NCBI RefSeq assembly: GCF_041260665.1
Contig: NZ_JBGCCT010000026.1
Coordinates: 103,365-167,364 of the forward strand
DNA: 64,000 bases
Origin: Catenulispora sp. GP43
GTDB lineage: Bacteria; Actinomycetota; Actinomycetes; Streptomycetales; Catenulisporaceae
Direction: 5' to 3'
Shown: piece by piece, positions 1-8,195 of the stretch
Layout: every line of letters begins with the position of its first letter
How positions within the stretch are numbered: position 1 is the first letter of the stretch
Notes under the pieces: model-generated
What the model saw: the letters and a program-made list of their open reading frames with translations, nothing else
The model's database searches: none
Told to the model about the DNA's origin: nothing
Translations under genes and position numbers: made by a program

Positions 1-416
1 TTGGTCGCCAGGATCGCGTCACGGCGGCGCACCGCCGCGTCGAGGCGGGCGAAGACGGCCAGCTTGCCCGGCTCGTCCTCGGCCACCGCCTCGATCACCA
101 GGTCGCGGTCGGCCAGGCGGTCGAAGTCGGCGGTGACCTCGATGAGGCTCAGGGCCTTGTCGCGCTCCTGATCGGTGATCTTGCCCCGGTCCCGAGCCCG
201 CCCCAATGAGGCCTCGATGCGGGCCCGGCCGGCCGCGGCGGCCGCGGCGCCGGTCTCGGTCACCACCACCTCGAAGCCCGCGCGGGCACAGACCTCTGCG
301 ATGCCCGAGCCCATCTGGCCGCAGCCGACGACGCCGATCAGGTGCAAGTCCTCCGGCCCGGCATCGTCCGCGACGGCATTGTCCGCGACGGCAACGTCCG
401 CGACGGCGCCGGTCAC
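1..416 (-). CDS. 3-hydroxyacyl-CoA dehydrogenase, N-terminal part (cut by window edge)
   Basis: About 138 residues of an NAD-dependent 3-hydroxyacyl-CoA (3-hydroxybutyryl-CoA type) dehydrogenase, which oxidises 3-hydroxyacyl-CoA to 3-ketoacyl-CoA in beta-oxidation. The Rossmann signature VVGCGQMGSGIAEVCARAG lies at about residues 29-47, and the segment RDLVIEAVAED is typical of the family. The catalytic and C-terminal half lies outside the window. The start is taken as GTG at 416, overlapping the stop of the upstream acyl-CoA dehydrogenase as GTGA, so the two are probably translationally coupled. The roughly 25-residue leader before the Rossmann fold is an imperfect VADxAVAD repeat, unusual for the family. 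It is the last visible gene of a seven-gene leftward operon. Confidence 0.85.
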   Translation of the reverse strand, partial: MTGAVADVAVADNAVADDAGPEDLHLIGVVGCGQMGSGIAEVCARAGFEVVVTETGAAAAAAGRARIEASLGRARDRGKITDQERDKALSLIEVTADFDRLADRDLVIEAVAEDEPGKLAVFARLDAAVRRRDAILAT

Positions 417-1579
417 GACGGCAGCCGCAGCACGCCGGTCCCGCGCTTGATCAGCTCGCCGGCGACCACCAGCCGCTGGATCTCGGACGTGCCCTCCCAG
501 ATCCGGTCCACCCGCAGCTCGCGATAGAGCCGCTCGACCGCGTACGACCTGTCGTACCCCCGGCCGCCGAAGATCTGCACGCAGCGGTCCACCACCCGGT
601 TGGACGCCTCGCTCGCCGCCAGCTTGGCTATCGCCGCCTTGGCGTGCAGGGTCTTGCGGTCCGCGTCGGGCTGCGAGAGCTCCCAGGCGACCTGCAGGAA
701 GTACGCGCGGTTGACGGCGACGTCGACCGCGCAGTCCGCGAGCATGCCCTGGATCAGCTGGAAGTTGGCGATCGGCTGCCCGAACTGCTCCCGGTACACG
801 GCCCAGTCGCGCGCCAGCTCCAGCGCCCGCTCGGCGGCGCCGATCGTCCGCGCGGCGATCATCAGGCGCTCCTCGGTGAACCAGCCGCGCGTGATGTCGT
901 AGCCCTCGCCGATCCCTCCGAGCACCTGGTCGTCGGCCACGAAGACGTCGGTGAACGTGAACTCCGGGTGCTCGTAGACGAAGGTGTGCATGAAGCGCGG
1001 CGTCCGCTTCACCGCCACGCCTTCGGTGGCCTTGTCCACCAGGAACAGCGTCGGGGCGGCAGCGTCGCCGGCGGCGGCCAGCACGATGAGGAAGTCCGCG
1101 TGGTCCCCGACCGTCACGAACCACTTCTCGCCGTCGAGCAGCCAGCCGCCGTCGGTCTTCCGCGCGGTCGTCGTCAGGTTCTGCGGGTCCGACCCGGCGT
1201 TCGGCTCGGTGACGGCGTAGCAGTCGCGGCGCTCACCGCGGATCACCGGCTCCAGGAAGCGCTCCCGCTGCTCGGGCGTGCAGAAGCGCAGCGCGTTGGC
1301 CGGGCGCCAGACCATGTCCCACAGCGCGCCGGTCAGCCGGCCCAGCTGCTCCTGCACCACGGCCTGCTCGAAGATGGTCAGCCCGGCGCCGCCCCACTCG
1401 GCCGGCATGTTGATCGCCTGCAGGCCGGCGGCCAGCACCGCGTCGCGGACTTCGGCGTGCGCCGCGGCCGGCAGGCCGTTGTCCTGCTCGCAGGCGAGTT
1501 CGTACTTGGTCATGAAGTCGGCCAGTTCGCGCGCCGCGGTCTGCAACTCGAGCTGGCGCTGGGTGAGACGGAAGTCCAT
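413..1579 (-). CDS. acyl-CoA dehydrogenase (first of a tandem pair)
   Basis: A 388-residue FAD-dependent acyl-CoA dehydrogenase of normal length, expected to introduce an alpha-beta double bond into an acyl-CoA. Visible signatures are AVTEPNAGSDP (flavin/substrate loop), VQIFGGRGYD, and IWEGTSEIQR near the C-terminus; Glu362 in WEGTSE sits where medium-chain enzymes carry the catalytic base. It is strikingly similar along its whole length to the neighbour at 1581-2795, with one base between them, so this is a tandem duplication. Because both copies keep the Glu, both are probably active. The substrate is unknown; context links it to the CoA ligase, ferredoxin and NuoF-like protein upstream. 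Confidence 0.93.
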   Translation of the reverse strand: MDFRLTQRQLELQTAARELADFMTKYELACEQDNGLPAAAHAEVRDAVLAAGLQAINMPAEWGGAGLTIFEQAVVQEQLGRLTGALWDMVWRPANALRFCTPEQRERFLEPVIRGERRDCYAVTEPNAGSDPQNLTTTARKTDGGWLLDGEKWFVTVGDHADFLIVLAAAGDAAAPTLFLVDKATEGVAVKRTPRFMHTFVYEHPEFTFTDVFVADDQVLGGIGEGYDITRGWFTEERLMIAARTIGAAERALELARDWAVYREQFGQPIANFQLIQGMLADCAVDVAVNRAYFLQVAWELSQPDADRKTLHAKAAIAKLAASEASNRVVDRCVQIFGGRGYDRSYAVERLYRELRVDRIWEGTSEIQRLVVAGELIKRGTGVLRLPS

Positions 1580-1580
1580 G

Positions 1581-2795
1581 TCAGTTCTCTTTCTTGGCGG
1601 CGGGCTGGGGCAACGCGAGCGAACGGGTACCGCGCTTGATCAGCTCGTTGGCGATGATCACGCGCTGGATCTCGGAGGTCCCCTCCCAGATCCGGTCCAC
1701 CCGCAGCTCGCGGAAGATGCGCTCGACGGCGTACGCGCTGTCGTAGCCGCGGCCGCCGAAGATCTGCACGCAGCGGTCGGCGACCCGGCCGGCCGCCTCG
1801 CTCGCGGCGAGCTTGGCGGTCGAGGCCTTGGCGTGCAGGGTCTTGCGGTCGGTGTCCGGCTGGTCGGCCTCCCACGCGACCTGGTGGGTGTAGGCGCGGT
1901 TCACGGCGATGTCGACGGCGCAGTCCGCGAGCATGCCCTGGATCAGCTGGAACTCGCCGATCGGCTTGCCGAACGCCTGGCGTTCGGCGGCCCAGTCGCG
2001 CGCCTCCTGCAACGCGCGCTCCGCGGCGCCGACGGTGCGCGCCGCGATCATCAGGCGTTCGTCGGTGAACCACTCCTTGGTCAGCTCGTAGCCCTGGCCG
2101 ACCTCGCCGAGCACGTCCTCGTCGGCGACGAAGACGTCGGTGAGCGTGAACTCGGGGTGGCCGTTGACCGCGTGGTGCATGAAGTGCGGGACCCGCGTCA
2201 TCCGCAGCCCCGGCGCGTTCTTGTCGACGAAGAACAGCGTCGCGAGCTTCAGCGGGCCGGAGCCGTCCGCGGTCTCCACCAGCGCGTCGGCCTGCACCAA
2301 CAGGAAGTCCGCGATGTCGCCGCACGTGACGAACCACTTCTCGCCGCTGAGCAGCCACCCACCCTCGGTCCGCCGGGCGACCGTGACGCCGCTGCTCGGG
2401 TCCGACCCGGCCTCGGGTTCGGTGACCGCGAAGGCGTCGAACTTCTCACCGCGGATGATCGGCAGCAGGTACTTCTCCCGCTGTTCGGGCGTGCCGTAGG
2501 CCAGGACATTCGACGGCCGCCAAGGGATGTCCCACAGGCAGTTCGTCGCCTTGCCGAACTCCTCCTCGACGATCACCTGCTCCAGCAGCGACAGCCCCGG
2601 GCCGCCCCACTGGACCGGCATGTTGATCGCGTAGACGCCGGCATCCATCGCGGCGCGGGTCAGCTCCCTGACTATGTCCTTCGGGAGCGCGCCGCGGGCC
2701 TGCTCGGCCTGGTCCTCGTACCGCATGAGGAGCTTGACGTAGTCGGCGGCGCGCTGTTTGAGGTCCCGCTGGGCGGGCGTGTATCGGAAGTCCAT
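1581..2795 (-). CDS. acyl-CoA dehydrogenase (second of a tandem pair)
   Basis: A 404-residue acyl-CoA dehydrogenase with the full set of family motifs: AVTEPEAGSDPSSG, CVQIFGGRGYD and IWEGTSEIQR, with Glu371 as the likely catalytic base. It is a close paralogue of 413-1579. Its tail is extended by a short lysine-rich segment (AAKKEN). It starts 11 bases after the CoA synthetase stop and ends one base before the next gene, so it is inside the operon. The paired enzymes could act as a heteromer or on successive chain lengths; the sequence does not decide. Confidence 0.93.
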   Translation of the reverse strand: MDFRYTPAQRDLKQRAADYVKLLMRYEDQAEQARGALPKDIVRELTRAAMDAGVYAINMPVQWGGPGLSLLEQVIVEEEFGKATNCLWDIPWRPSNVLAYGTPEQREKYLLPIIRGEKFDAFAVTEPEAGSDPSSGVTVARRTEGGWLLSGEKWFVTCGDIADFLLVQADALVETADGSGPLKLATLFFVDKNAPGLRMTRVPHFMHHAVNGHPEFTLTDVFVADEDVLGEVGQGYELTKEWFTDERLMIAARTVGAAERALQEARDWAAERQAFGKPIGEFQLIQGMLADCAVDIAVNRAYTHQVAWEADQPDTDRKTLHAKASTAKLAASEAAGRVADRCVQIFGGRGYDSAYAVERIFRELRVDRIWEGTSEIQRVIIANELIKRGTRSLALPQPAAKKEN

Positions 2796-2806
2796 GTCGG
2801 GGCTCC

Positions 2807-4924
2807 TCAGTAGTCGGAAAGGGACGGTGGGACCAGCGGCACGGCCCGGGCATCCAGGGCGAGCGCCCCGGACGGCAGGGCCAACAACGGGTTGACCTCG
2901 AATTCGGCGAGGTCGTACTGGACGGCGGCGACGCGGGTGATCTGCTCGATCGCCTTCGCGGCGGCAGCCACGTCGACCGCCGGCCGGCCGCGCACCCCGT
3001 CCAGCAGGGCGGCGCAGCGCAGATCGCGCAGCATCGTCTCCGCGCGGGCGGCGGAGACTGGCGCGAGTGCGAACACGACGTCGCCGAGGACTTCGGTGAA
3101 CACCCCGCCGAGGCCCACCATCGCGATCGGGCCGAAGCGCGGGTCGCGGTTCACGCCGACGATCAGCTCGACGCCTGCGCCCAGATCCGCCATCTGCTCC
3201 ACCGAGTAGGACGGCGCGGACAGGCGCGCATGCATCTCCCGGTGCGCCGCGACCAGCGCTTCCTCGTCGGCGAGGTTCAGGGCGACGCCGCCGGCGTCGG
3301 ACTTGTGAAGCAGATGCAGCGCCTTGAGGACGAAGGGGCCTGATGTACTGCGTGCGAATGCCCGTACCCCGGCCTCGGTGCTGATCTCGGCCGAAGCCGG
3401 GAATCGCAAGCCTGCCTCGGCCAGCACGGCGCGCGTCGCGTAGTAGCCGGTGTCGGTCATCGGCTCGGCGGGTTCGGGCAACGGTTCCAGTGCCGCCGCA
3501 CCGCCCTCGGCGCCGGCGTCTTCCGCGACCACGACGGCCGCCAGCGCCCGCGCCGCGTCCTCGATCGCCGCGAACACCGGGATGCCCGCCGCCTGCAGGT
3601 TCTGACAGCTCGGCGCGTCCGGATACATCGACTGCGCCACGACCGGCTTCGGGGACGCCCGCACCGCCCGGGCGATCGAGTCGGCAGCCGCGAGCTCGGT
3701 CGCGCCGAGCGTCCCGGTCGCGCCGCCAAGGCCCCCGGAGTCAGAAGAGTATCCGCCGAAGTACCCGGTCATCAGGACCGCGTCGATCTCGTCGGAGTCC
3801 AGCAGCGTCCGCACCACGGCCGCGTACGACATCGGGTCCTGCTCCCCCATGCCCGCCAGATCGACCGGGTTGCCGAGCGCCGAGGGCCCCCACAGCTGCC
3901 CGGCCAGCCGCTCCCGGACCCGCGGACCGAGCTCGGGGACCGCGAATCCGGCGGCCTCGGCGGCATCCGCGGCGACGACGCCGTGCCCGCCGCCGTCGGT
4001 GAACACCGCGACCCGACGCCCGCGCGCCCGGCGGCCGCCGGCGACCGCCGCGAGGACCGCGGTCATCTCCCGGGGCGTGCGGACCAGCTCGACACCGGCG
4101 TCCCGGCACGCGGCCGCGACGATCGCGGCCGACGTCGTCAGCGCCCCGGTGTGCGACGCCGCACTGCGCGCGGCCGCCGCTCCGCGTCCGGCGCTGAGCA
4201 GCACCACCGGCTTGCCCGCCGTGGCCGCCGCCTGCGCGAACGCCCGGCCGTCGCCGAAGTCCTCGGCGTACACCGCGATCGCCTTCGTCGCGTCGTGGCG
4301 CGCGCAGTCCCGGACCAGGTCCACGAGCGTGACGTCGGACTGGTTGCCGAGCGAGACGAACCGCGAGAAGCCCAGGCCGTGCGGCGCGAACGCGAGCTGG
4401 AGCTCCAGCGCCAGGTTCCCGCTCTGGCTCAGCAGCGCGACGCCGCCCAGGTCGAAGGCGTCAGAGGCCAGATACAGCTCGGTCGTGTTGTCGGCGATGC
4501 CCAGGCAGTTGGGCCCGACCAGGACCGCGCCGGCCGCCCGCACCTTCTCGGCGACGGCCCGCTGGCGCGCGAGCCCTTCGGCTCCGGTCTCGGCGAAGCC
4601 CGCGGTCACCGCGACGATCGCTCTGGCCCCGCAGGCCAGGGCCTCCTCGACGGTCTGCTCGTACACCGGCGCCGGGACCGAGACCACGACCAGGCCGACC
4701 GGTTCGCCGAGCGCGGTCAGGCTGGGCGCCGCGCTCTGGCCGAGCACGGTGCCCCCGCGCCGGTTCACCAGGTGGATCGGCCGGCGGTGCGGCGCACGCA
4801 GCGCCTGCGAGGCGATGGCGTGCCCGTACTTCGCCGGGTCGTCGCTCGCGCCGACCACGGCCACCGACACCGGGTCGAACAGCGGCGCCAGGTCGCGGCT
4901 CAGCGGGGCCAGATCGCGGCTCAT
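2807..4924 (-). CDS. ADP-forming acyl-CoA synthetase (acetate-CoA ligase family)
   Basis: A 705-residue fused acyl-CoA synthetase of the NDP-forming type. The N-terminal CoA-binding domain shows VAVVGASDDPAKYG (about residues 19-32); a succinyl-CoA-ligase-like middle part contains LLSQSGNLALE and SHTGAL, whose His is the phosphorylated residue in this family; the C-terminal ATP-grasp domain has GPFVLKALHLLHKSDAGGV and EFEVNPLLAL. It would activate a carboxylic acid to its CoA thioester at the expense of ATP, or run in reverse. The first residues contain a 7-residue tandem repeat (LSRDLAP). The start codon overlaps the ferredoxin stop (ATGA), indicating coupling. It presumably feeds the dehydrogenases downstream. 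Confidence 0.9.
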   Translation of the reverse strand: MSRDLAPLSRDLAPLFDPVSVAVVGASDDPAKYGHAIASQALRAPHRRPIHLVNRRGGTVLGQSAAPSLTALGEPVGLVVVSVPAPVYEQTVEEALACGARAIVAVTAGFAETGAEGLARQRAVAEKVRAAGAVLVGPNCLGIADNTTELYLASDAFDLGGVALLSQSGNLALELQLAFAPHGLGFSRFVSLGNQSDVTLVDLVRDCARHDATKAIAVYAEDFGDGRAFAQAAATAGKPVVLLSAGRGAAAARSAASHTGALTTSAAIVAAACRDAGVELVRTPREMTAVLAAVAGGRRARGRRVAVFTDGGGHGVVAADAAEAAGFAVPELGPRVRERLAGQLWGPSALGNPVDLAGMGEQDPMSYAAVVRTLLDSDEIDAVLMTGYFGGYSSDSGGLGGATGTLGATELAAADSIARAVRASPKPVVAQSMYPDAPSCQNLQAAGIPVFAAIEDAARALAAVVVAEDAGAEGGAAALEPLPEPAEPMTDTGYYATRAVLAEAGLRFPASAEISTEAGVRAFARSTSGPFVLKALHLLHKSDAGGVALNLADEEALVAAHREMHARLSAPSYSVEQMADLGAGVELIVGVNRDPRFGPIAMVGLGGVFTEVLGDVVFALAPVSAARAETMLRDLRCAALLDGVRGRPAVDVAAAAKAIEQITRVAAVQYDLAEFEVNPLLALPSGALALDARAVPLVPPSLSDY

Positions 4925-5118
4925 CGCTGCGGCTCCAGGCGCAGCGCGCGGTTGGGGCAGGCTGCGACGGCGGCCCGGACGGCCGCCTCACCGTCGGCCG
5001 GGACCTCGGCCGCGAGGATCGCGGCGTAGCCGAAGTCGTCGAGTTCGATCTGGGCGGGGGCCTGTTCCTGGCACACGCCGTAGCCCTCGCACAGGGTGGC
5101 GTCCAACAGCAGTTTCAT
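4921..5118 (-). CDS. small ferredoxin, 3Fe-4S type
   Basis: A 65-residue ferredoxin of the short actinobacterial type that serves P450s and Rieske oxygenases. Cysteines are Cys10, Cys16 and Cys54 (CEGYGVC then CPNRAL). Position 13, where a fourth cysteine would complete a 4Fe-4S site, is Tyr, so a 3Fe-4S cluster is expected. The middle IELDDFGYAAIL matches the conserved core. It lies directly between the NuoF-like gene (7-base gap) and the CoA synthetase (4-base overlap), so it probably carries electrons from that flavoprotein to the divergently encoded Rieske oxygenase or to another acceptor of the pathway. Confidence 0.9.
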   Translation of the reverse strand: MKLLLDATLCEGYGVCQEQAPAQIELDDFGYAAILAAEVPADGEAAVRAAVAACPNRALRLEPQR

Positions 5119-5125
5119 GGTTCCT

Positions 5126-6382
5126 CTATCGCGGTGCTGATACGGGGTGACTGGTGGTTCGGACGGTCGGGGGCGCCACCTGGAACCGGTCGGAGTCCGG
5201 CGTCCCGTCGGCGGAGCAGCGCGGGCAGCGGCCGTCGAGGTGGGCCTCGGTGAGCGGGCCGAAGGAGCGCAGAAGGGAGGCGGCGAGGTTCGCCGCCGCG
5301 TCGAGCAGGCCGCACGCGCCGCGCCGGACCAAGCTCTGCGACCAGCGGCTGAGCCGGGCCAGGTCCTCCTGCCCCGCGGTGCCGTGGACGACGGACGTCA
5401 TCGTGCGCGCCAGCGCGGCGGTGCCGGAGACGCAGACCCCGCACTGGCGGCTGCTCTCGGCGGCCAGGCGCGCCAGGCCGTCGGCGGCGAGCCCGACCGG
5501 GCACTCGCCGGGAGCCAGGAAGTACACGGCCCCGCAGCCGAGCGCCGATCCCGCCGCGGCCAGGGCGGCCGGTTCGAGCGCGGTCGCCAGGCCGCCGGGG
5601 CCGAGGATCCCCCCGAACATGCCTCCCATCAGGACGCCGGGCGTGTCGAGGCGGTCCGCGCGGTAGGCCAGGGCCTGCAGCGACGTGCCGACGGGCACCT
5701 CGACCAGCTCGGCTTCCAGGCCCCGGCCGGAGACCGTCAGCACCGCCGAGTCGGGGGTCTGCGGCCGCGCCGCCAGCAGGGCGATCCGGGCCAGGGTCTC
5801 GACGTTCGCGACGAGCGTCGGGACGCCGTCGACGCCGGACTCGAAGGGCCGCGGGGGTTTCGCGGCCGGCAGCGCGGGGCCGCCGTTGATCCGGCGGATC
5901 GCCGACGTCTCCTCGCCGGCGACGTAACTGTGCTCGAACCGCACGATCCACGTGGGCACGACGGGCTCGCGTTCGGCCAGCGCGCGGCGCATGCTGTCGG
6001 CGGCTTCGTCGTCGGCCACGTAGACGTAGCAGCGCGCGGCGCGCGTCATGTCGGCGGCCCGCAGCATGCCGTCCAGGACGAGGTGCGGCCGCGCCCGCAT
6101 CAGCCATCGGTCCTTGACCGAGCCCGGTTCTCCTTCGGCGCCGTTGGCGACGACCACCGGTACCGAGCCGGCGGCCCGCACGGCCTGCACCTTGGCGGCG
6201 GCCGGGAAGCCGGCACCGCCGCGTCCGCGCAGTCCGGCGGCTTTGACACGGTTGAACAGCAGGTCGGGTGACATCTCGCGATACCCGCCGGCCCGCCAGT
6301 AGGCGTCGCCGGTCTCCCGGCGGTCGGGGCTCTCGCCGAGCAGCGGTGCGGGCCCTGTCATCAGGGAATGGATCTCGGTCAT
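5126..6382 (-). CDS. NuoF-like NADH-binding flavoprotein (complex I 51-kDa homologue)
   Basis: A 418-residue stand-alone relative of complex I subunit NuoF. Visible motifs: NADH/FMN-site GLRGRGGAGFP (residues 50-60), NGAEGEPGSVKDR (80-92), HSYVAGEETSA (151-161), GVPTLVANVETL (186-197), an SLBB-like stretch from about 225, and the Fe-S region around 309-317. In NuoF the cluster motif is ESCGxCxPC plus a later Cys; here it reads ESSRQCGVC, so the first Cys is Ser311 while Cys314, Cys317 and Cys357 remain. An extra CPRC lies at 386-389. No other complex I gene is near, so it is probably a soluble NADH:ferredoxin reductase for the neighbouring 3Fe-4S ferredoxin. Its start overlaps the preceding stop (ATGA). 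Confidence 0.85.
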   Translation of the reverse strand: MTEIHSLMTGPAPLLGESPDRRETGDAYWRAGGYREMSPDLLFNRVKAAGLRGRGGAGFPAAAKVQAVRAAGSVPVVVANGAEGEPGSVKDRWLMRARPHLVLDGMLRAADMTRAARCYVYVADDEAADSMRRALAEREPVVPTWIVRFEHSYVAGEETSAIRRINGGPALPAAKPPRPFESGVDGVPTLVANVETLARIALLAARPQTPDSAVLTVSGRGLEAELVEVPVGTSLQALAYRADRLDTPGVLMGGMFGGILGPGGLATALEPAALAAAGSALGCGAVYFLAPGECPVGLAADGLARLAAESSRQCGVCVSGTAALARTMTSVVHGTAGQEDLARLSRWSQSLVRRGACGLLDAAANLAASLLRSFGPLTEAHLDGRCPRCSADGTPDSDRFQVAPPTVRTTSHPVSAPR

Positions 6383-6816
6383 CTTCTGTCTCGTCCGTTC
6401 GGGAGTCGCCGCAGGACTCGCACTGCTTCGGCCAGGGCTTCACGCTGGGCCGCGGCCCGGCGGTAGGCGGAGCCGGGCAGGCCGATGAGCATCGTGTGGT
6501 GGTCGAGGACGACCTCGGCGGCCAGCAGCGCCCGGTCGGCGTCGACTGACGCGACTGACACGTCTGCGTCGGCCGCGGCCGCCCGCACCAGATCGGCGAC
6601 CTCGTCCAGGTACCGCGACCACGAACGCTGACTGCCGCGGACGACGAGCTCGCCGATGCGGCGGCGCTCGCTGTCCAGCAGCCTTGTCGGATCCGCGGGT
6701 TCTCCATCGGGCCGCGAGCGCATCCGCAGCGCGGCGACCGCCTCCGGCAGTTCGCGCTCGGGCTCCGCGGTGAGGCCGAGCCAGACCGGCCGGCGTCGTC
6801 GGAAACGTTCTGACAC
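6379..6816 (-). CDS. unknown 145-residue helical protein, first gene of the operon
   Basis: I do not recognise this protein. It is Arg/Ala/Leu-rich, without cysteine, signal peptide or membrane segment, and looks largely alpha-helical (for example SWSRYLDEVADLVRAAAADA). The start is set at GTG 6816 because GGAGG stands six bases upstream; a longer frame running to 6933 would cross the operator palindromes and is unlikely. It is the promoter-proximal gene and overlaps the NuoF-like gene by four bases, so it may be an accessory subunit or assembly factor of that redox protein, or a small acyl-CoA-pathway protein. This is inference from position only. Confidence 0.7.
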   Translation of the reverse strand: MSERFRRRRPVWLGLTAEPERELPEAVAALRMRSRPDGEPADPTRLLDSERRRIGELVVRGSQRSWSRYLDEVADLVRAAAADADVSVASVDADRALLAAEVVLDHHTMLIGLPGSAYRRAAAQREALAEAVRVLRRLPNGRDRR

Positions 6817-6856
6817 CCTCCACCTCCGGGGAGTGTTTCGGTGGGCGGGAGCGTAA

Positions 6857-6876
6857 CTGACTAATTGATTAGTCAG
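6857..6876. promoter_or_regulatory. perfect 20-bp palindrome, probable TetR operator (site 1)
   Basis: CTGACTAATTGATTAGTCAG has two perfect 9-bp arms around TG. It lies between the divergent operons, 40 bases upstream of the leftward start codon. It shares the CTGAC half-site end with the palindrome at 6914-6929. The likely ligand is the TetR protein encoded at 8192-8830. Confidence 0.65.
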
Positions 6877-6882
6877 CAACCC

Positions 6883-6911
6883 TTGACAGGCGGGAAACTT
6901 CACTGCAACCT
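6883..6911 (+). promoter_or_regulatory. candidate sigma-70-type promoter for the Rieske gene
   Basis: A consensus -35 TTGACA (6883-6888) is followed after 17 bases by CAACCT (6906-6911), a weak -10. The TetR-like palindrome at 6914-6929 sits immediately downstream, over the expected transcription start, a classic repression geometry. The gene begins at 6951 after AGGAGG. Confidence 0.5.
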
Positions 6912-6913
6912 GA

Positions 6914-6929
6914 CTGACCAATCGGTCAG
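6914..6929. promoter_or_regulatory. imperfect palindrome, probable TetR operator (site 2)
   Basis: CTGACCAATCGGTCAG has 6-bp perfect arms with a near-symmetric centre. Its outer CTGAC/GTCAG arms match site 1, so one repressor could bind both and control both directions. Confidence 0.6.
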
Positions 6930-6950
6930 CCATCCCCTGAAGGAGGACCA

Positions 6951-8195
6951 GTGCCGATCACCGAACCGCTGGCGGCGGTCACCGCGCCGGGCGGACGCCC
7001 GGCCGAACCGCCCCCGCCGCCGGCCCTGGCCGCGCGCTACTACACCGACCCGGCGCTGGCCGAGGCCGAACAGAACGCGGTCTTCGCCAAGAGCTGGCAG
7101 CTGGTCTGCCACGAATCCGATCTGCCGAACCCCGGTTCCCGGCTGACCGCCTGGGCCGCCGGCCGCGAGGTGCTCGTGGTCCGCGACGGCGAGGGCGGTC
7201 TGGCCGCGTTCCTCAACGTCTGCCGGCATCGCGGGACCCGCCTGGTCGACGCCCCCGAGCCGGAGCCCGAGACGCCCGCGGCGATCCGCTGCCCCTATCA
7301 CGGCTGGACCTACAAGCTCGACGGCTCGCTGGTCGGGGCACCGGAGGGCCGCCAGATCCCCTGCCTGGACAAGCCGAAGCTCGGCCTGTTCACCGTCGCC
7401 GTGGAGTCCTTCCTGGGCTTCGTGTTCGTCAACGTCGACGGCACCGCCGCGCCGCTGGCCCAGACCTGCGCGGGCCTGGCCGGGCAGGTGGGCCGCTACG
7501 CCGGGGGCGACCTGGTGCCGGTGGGCCGGGACCGGATCCACGATCTGGCCGGGGCCGAGGTCCAGGGCGCCAACTGGAAGGTCGCCGTCGACAACTACCT
7601 GGAGGGCTACCACGTGCCGGTCGCCCACCCCGGGCTGATGCGGCTGCTCGACTACCAGAACTACCGGATCACCGAGGAGGCCGCGGACTACGTCCTGTTC
7701 GAGACGCCGCTGCGCGACAAGCCGTCGTCCAACTGGCGCGAACGCCTCTATCAGCGGCTGACCTCGACGATGCCGGGCCTGCGGGAGGAAGACCAGCGGA
7801 TGTGGCGCTACGCCGTCATCTACCCGAACACGCTGCTCGACTTCTATCCCGACCACGTGCTCGCCTGGACCGCCATCCCCGCGGGCCAGGACCGCGTCGC
7901 CGTCCCCGGCGGCTTCTACACCCGCCGGGGCTCCAGCAGGCGGACCCGCCTGGCACGCCGGCTCAACATCGCCATCGGCTGGATCACCAGCGACGAGGAC
8001 GCCGAACTGCTGCGCCGGGTCCAATCCGGCATCCGCACCCCCGGCTTCGAACCGGGCCCGCTCTCGCGCCGCGAAGCCGGAGTCGGCTGGTTCGCCGATA
8101 GGATCCGAGCCGACCTGGGTTCGCAGGGTTCGCAGGGTTCGCAGGGATCACACAGATCCCAGAGATCATCCGAAGGGAGCGATGAGCGGCGATGA
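6951..8195 (+). CDS. Rieske non-haem iron oxygenase, alpha subunit
   Basis: A 414-residue ring-hydroxylating-type or quaternary-amine-type oxygenase. The Rieske [2Fe-2S] ligands are Cys91/His93 (CRHRG) and Cys114/His117 (CPYHGW). The mononuclear iron site is DNYLEGYHVPVAHP, with His221 and His226, and Asp350 in SDEDAELLRRVQSG as the likely third ligand; Asp214/Glu218 would bridge subunits. No beta subunit is encoded nearby, so it is probably a homomeric oxygenase. Electron supply is most likely the ferredoxin and NuoF-like protein of the divergent operon. The start is GTG with AGGAGG four bases upstream. The C-terminal 25 residues are a Gly-Ser-Gln repeat tail. The stop overlaps the TetR start. 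The substrate is unknown. Confidence 0.9.
   Translation: MPITEPLAAVTAPGGRPAEPPPPPALAARYYTDPALAEAEQNAVFAKSWQLVCHESDLPNPGSRLTAWAAGREVLVVRDGEGGLAAFLNVCRHRGTRLVDAPEPEPETPAAIRCPYHGWTYKLDGSLVGAPEGRQIPCLDKPKLGLFTVAVESFLGFVFVNVDGTAAPLAQTCAGLAGQVGRYAGGDLVPVGRDRIHDLAGAEVQGANWKVAVDNYLEGYHVPVAHPGLMRLLDYQNYRITEEAADYVLFETPLRDKPSSNWRERLYQRLTSTMPGLREEDQRMWRYAVIYPNTLLDFYPDHVLAWTAIPAGQDRVAVPGGFYTRRGSSRRTRLARRLNIAIGWITSDEDAELLRRVQSGIRTPGFEPGPLSRREAGVGWFADRIRADLGSQGSQGSQGSHRSQRSSEGSDERR
8118..8144 (+). repeat. three tandem 9-bp units in the Rieske gene
   Basis: GGTTCGCAG is repeated three times and encodes GSQ GSQ GSQ in the C-terminal tail beyond the conserved domain. It is likely a slippage-prone linker tail of no catalytic importance. 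Confidence 0.8.

Noticed and set aside
206..1639. Long open frame on the plus strand across the ACAD genes
   Set aside because: It is an antisense frame of the high-GC ACAD genes; its sequence is Arg/Pro/His-rich without motifs, whereas the minus strand has full ACAD motifs.
6817..6933. N-terminal extension of the 145-residue protein
   Set aside because: It would translate through both operators and the promoter; GTG 6816 has GGAGG six bases upstream.
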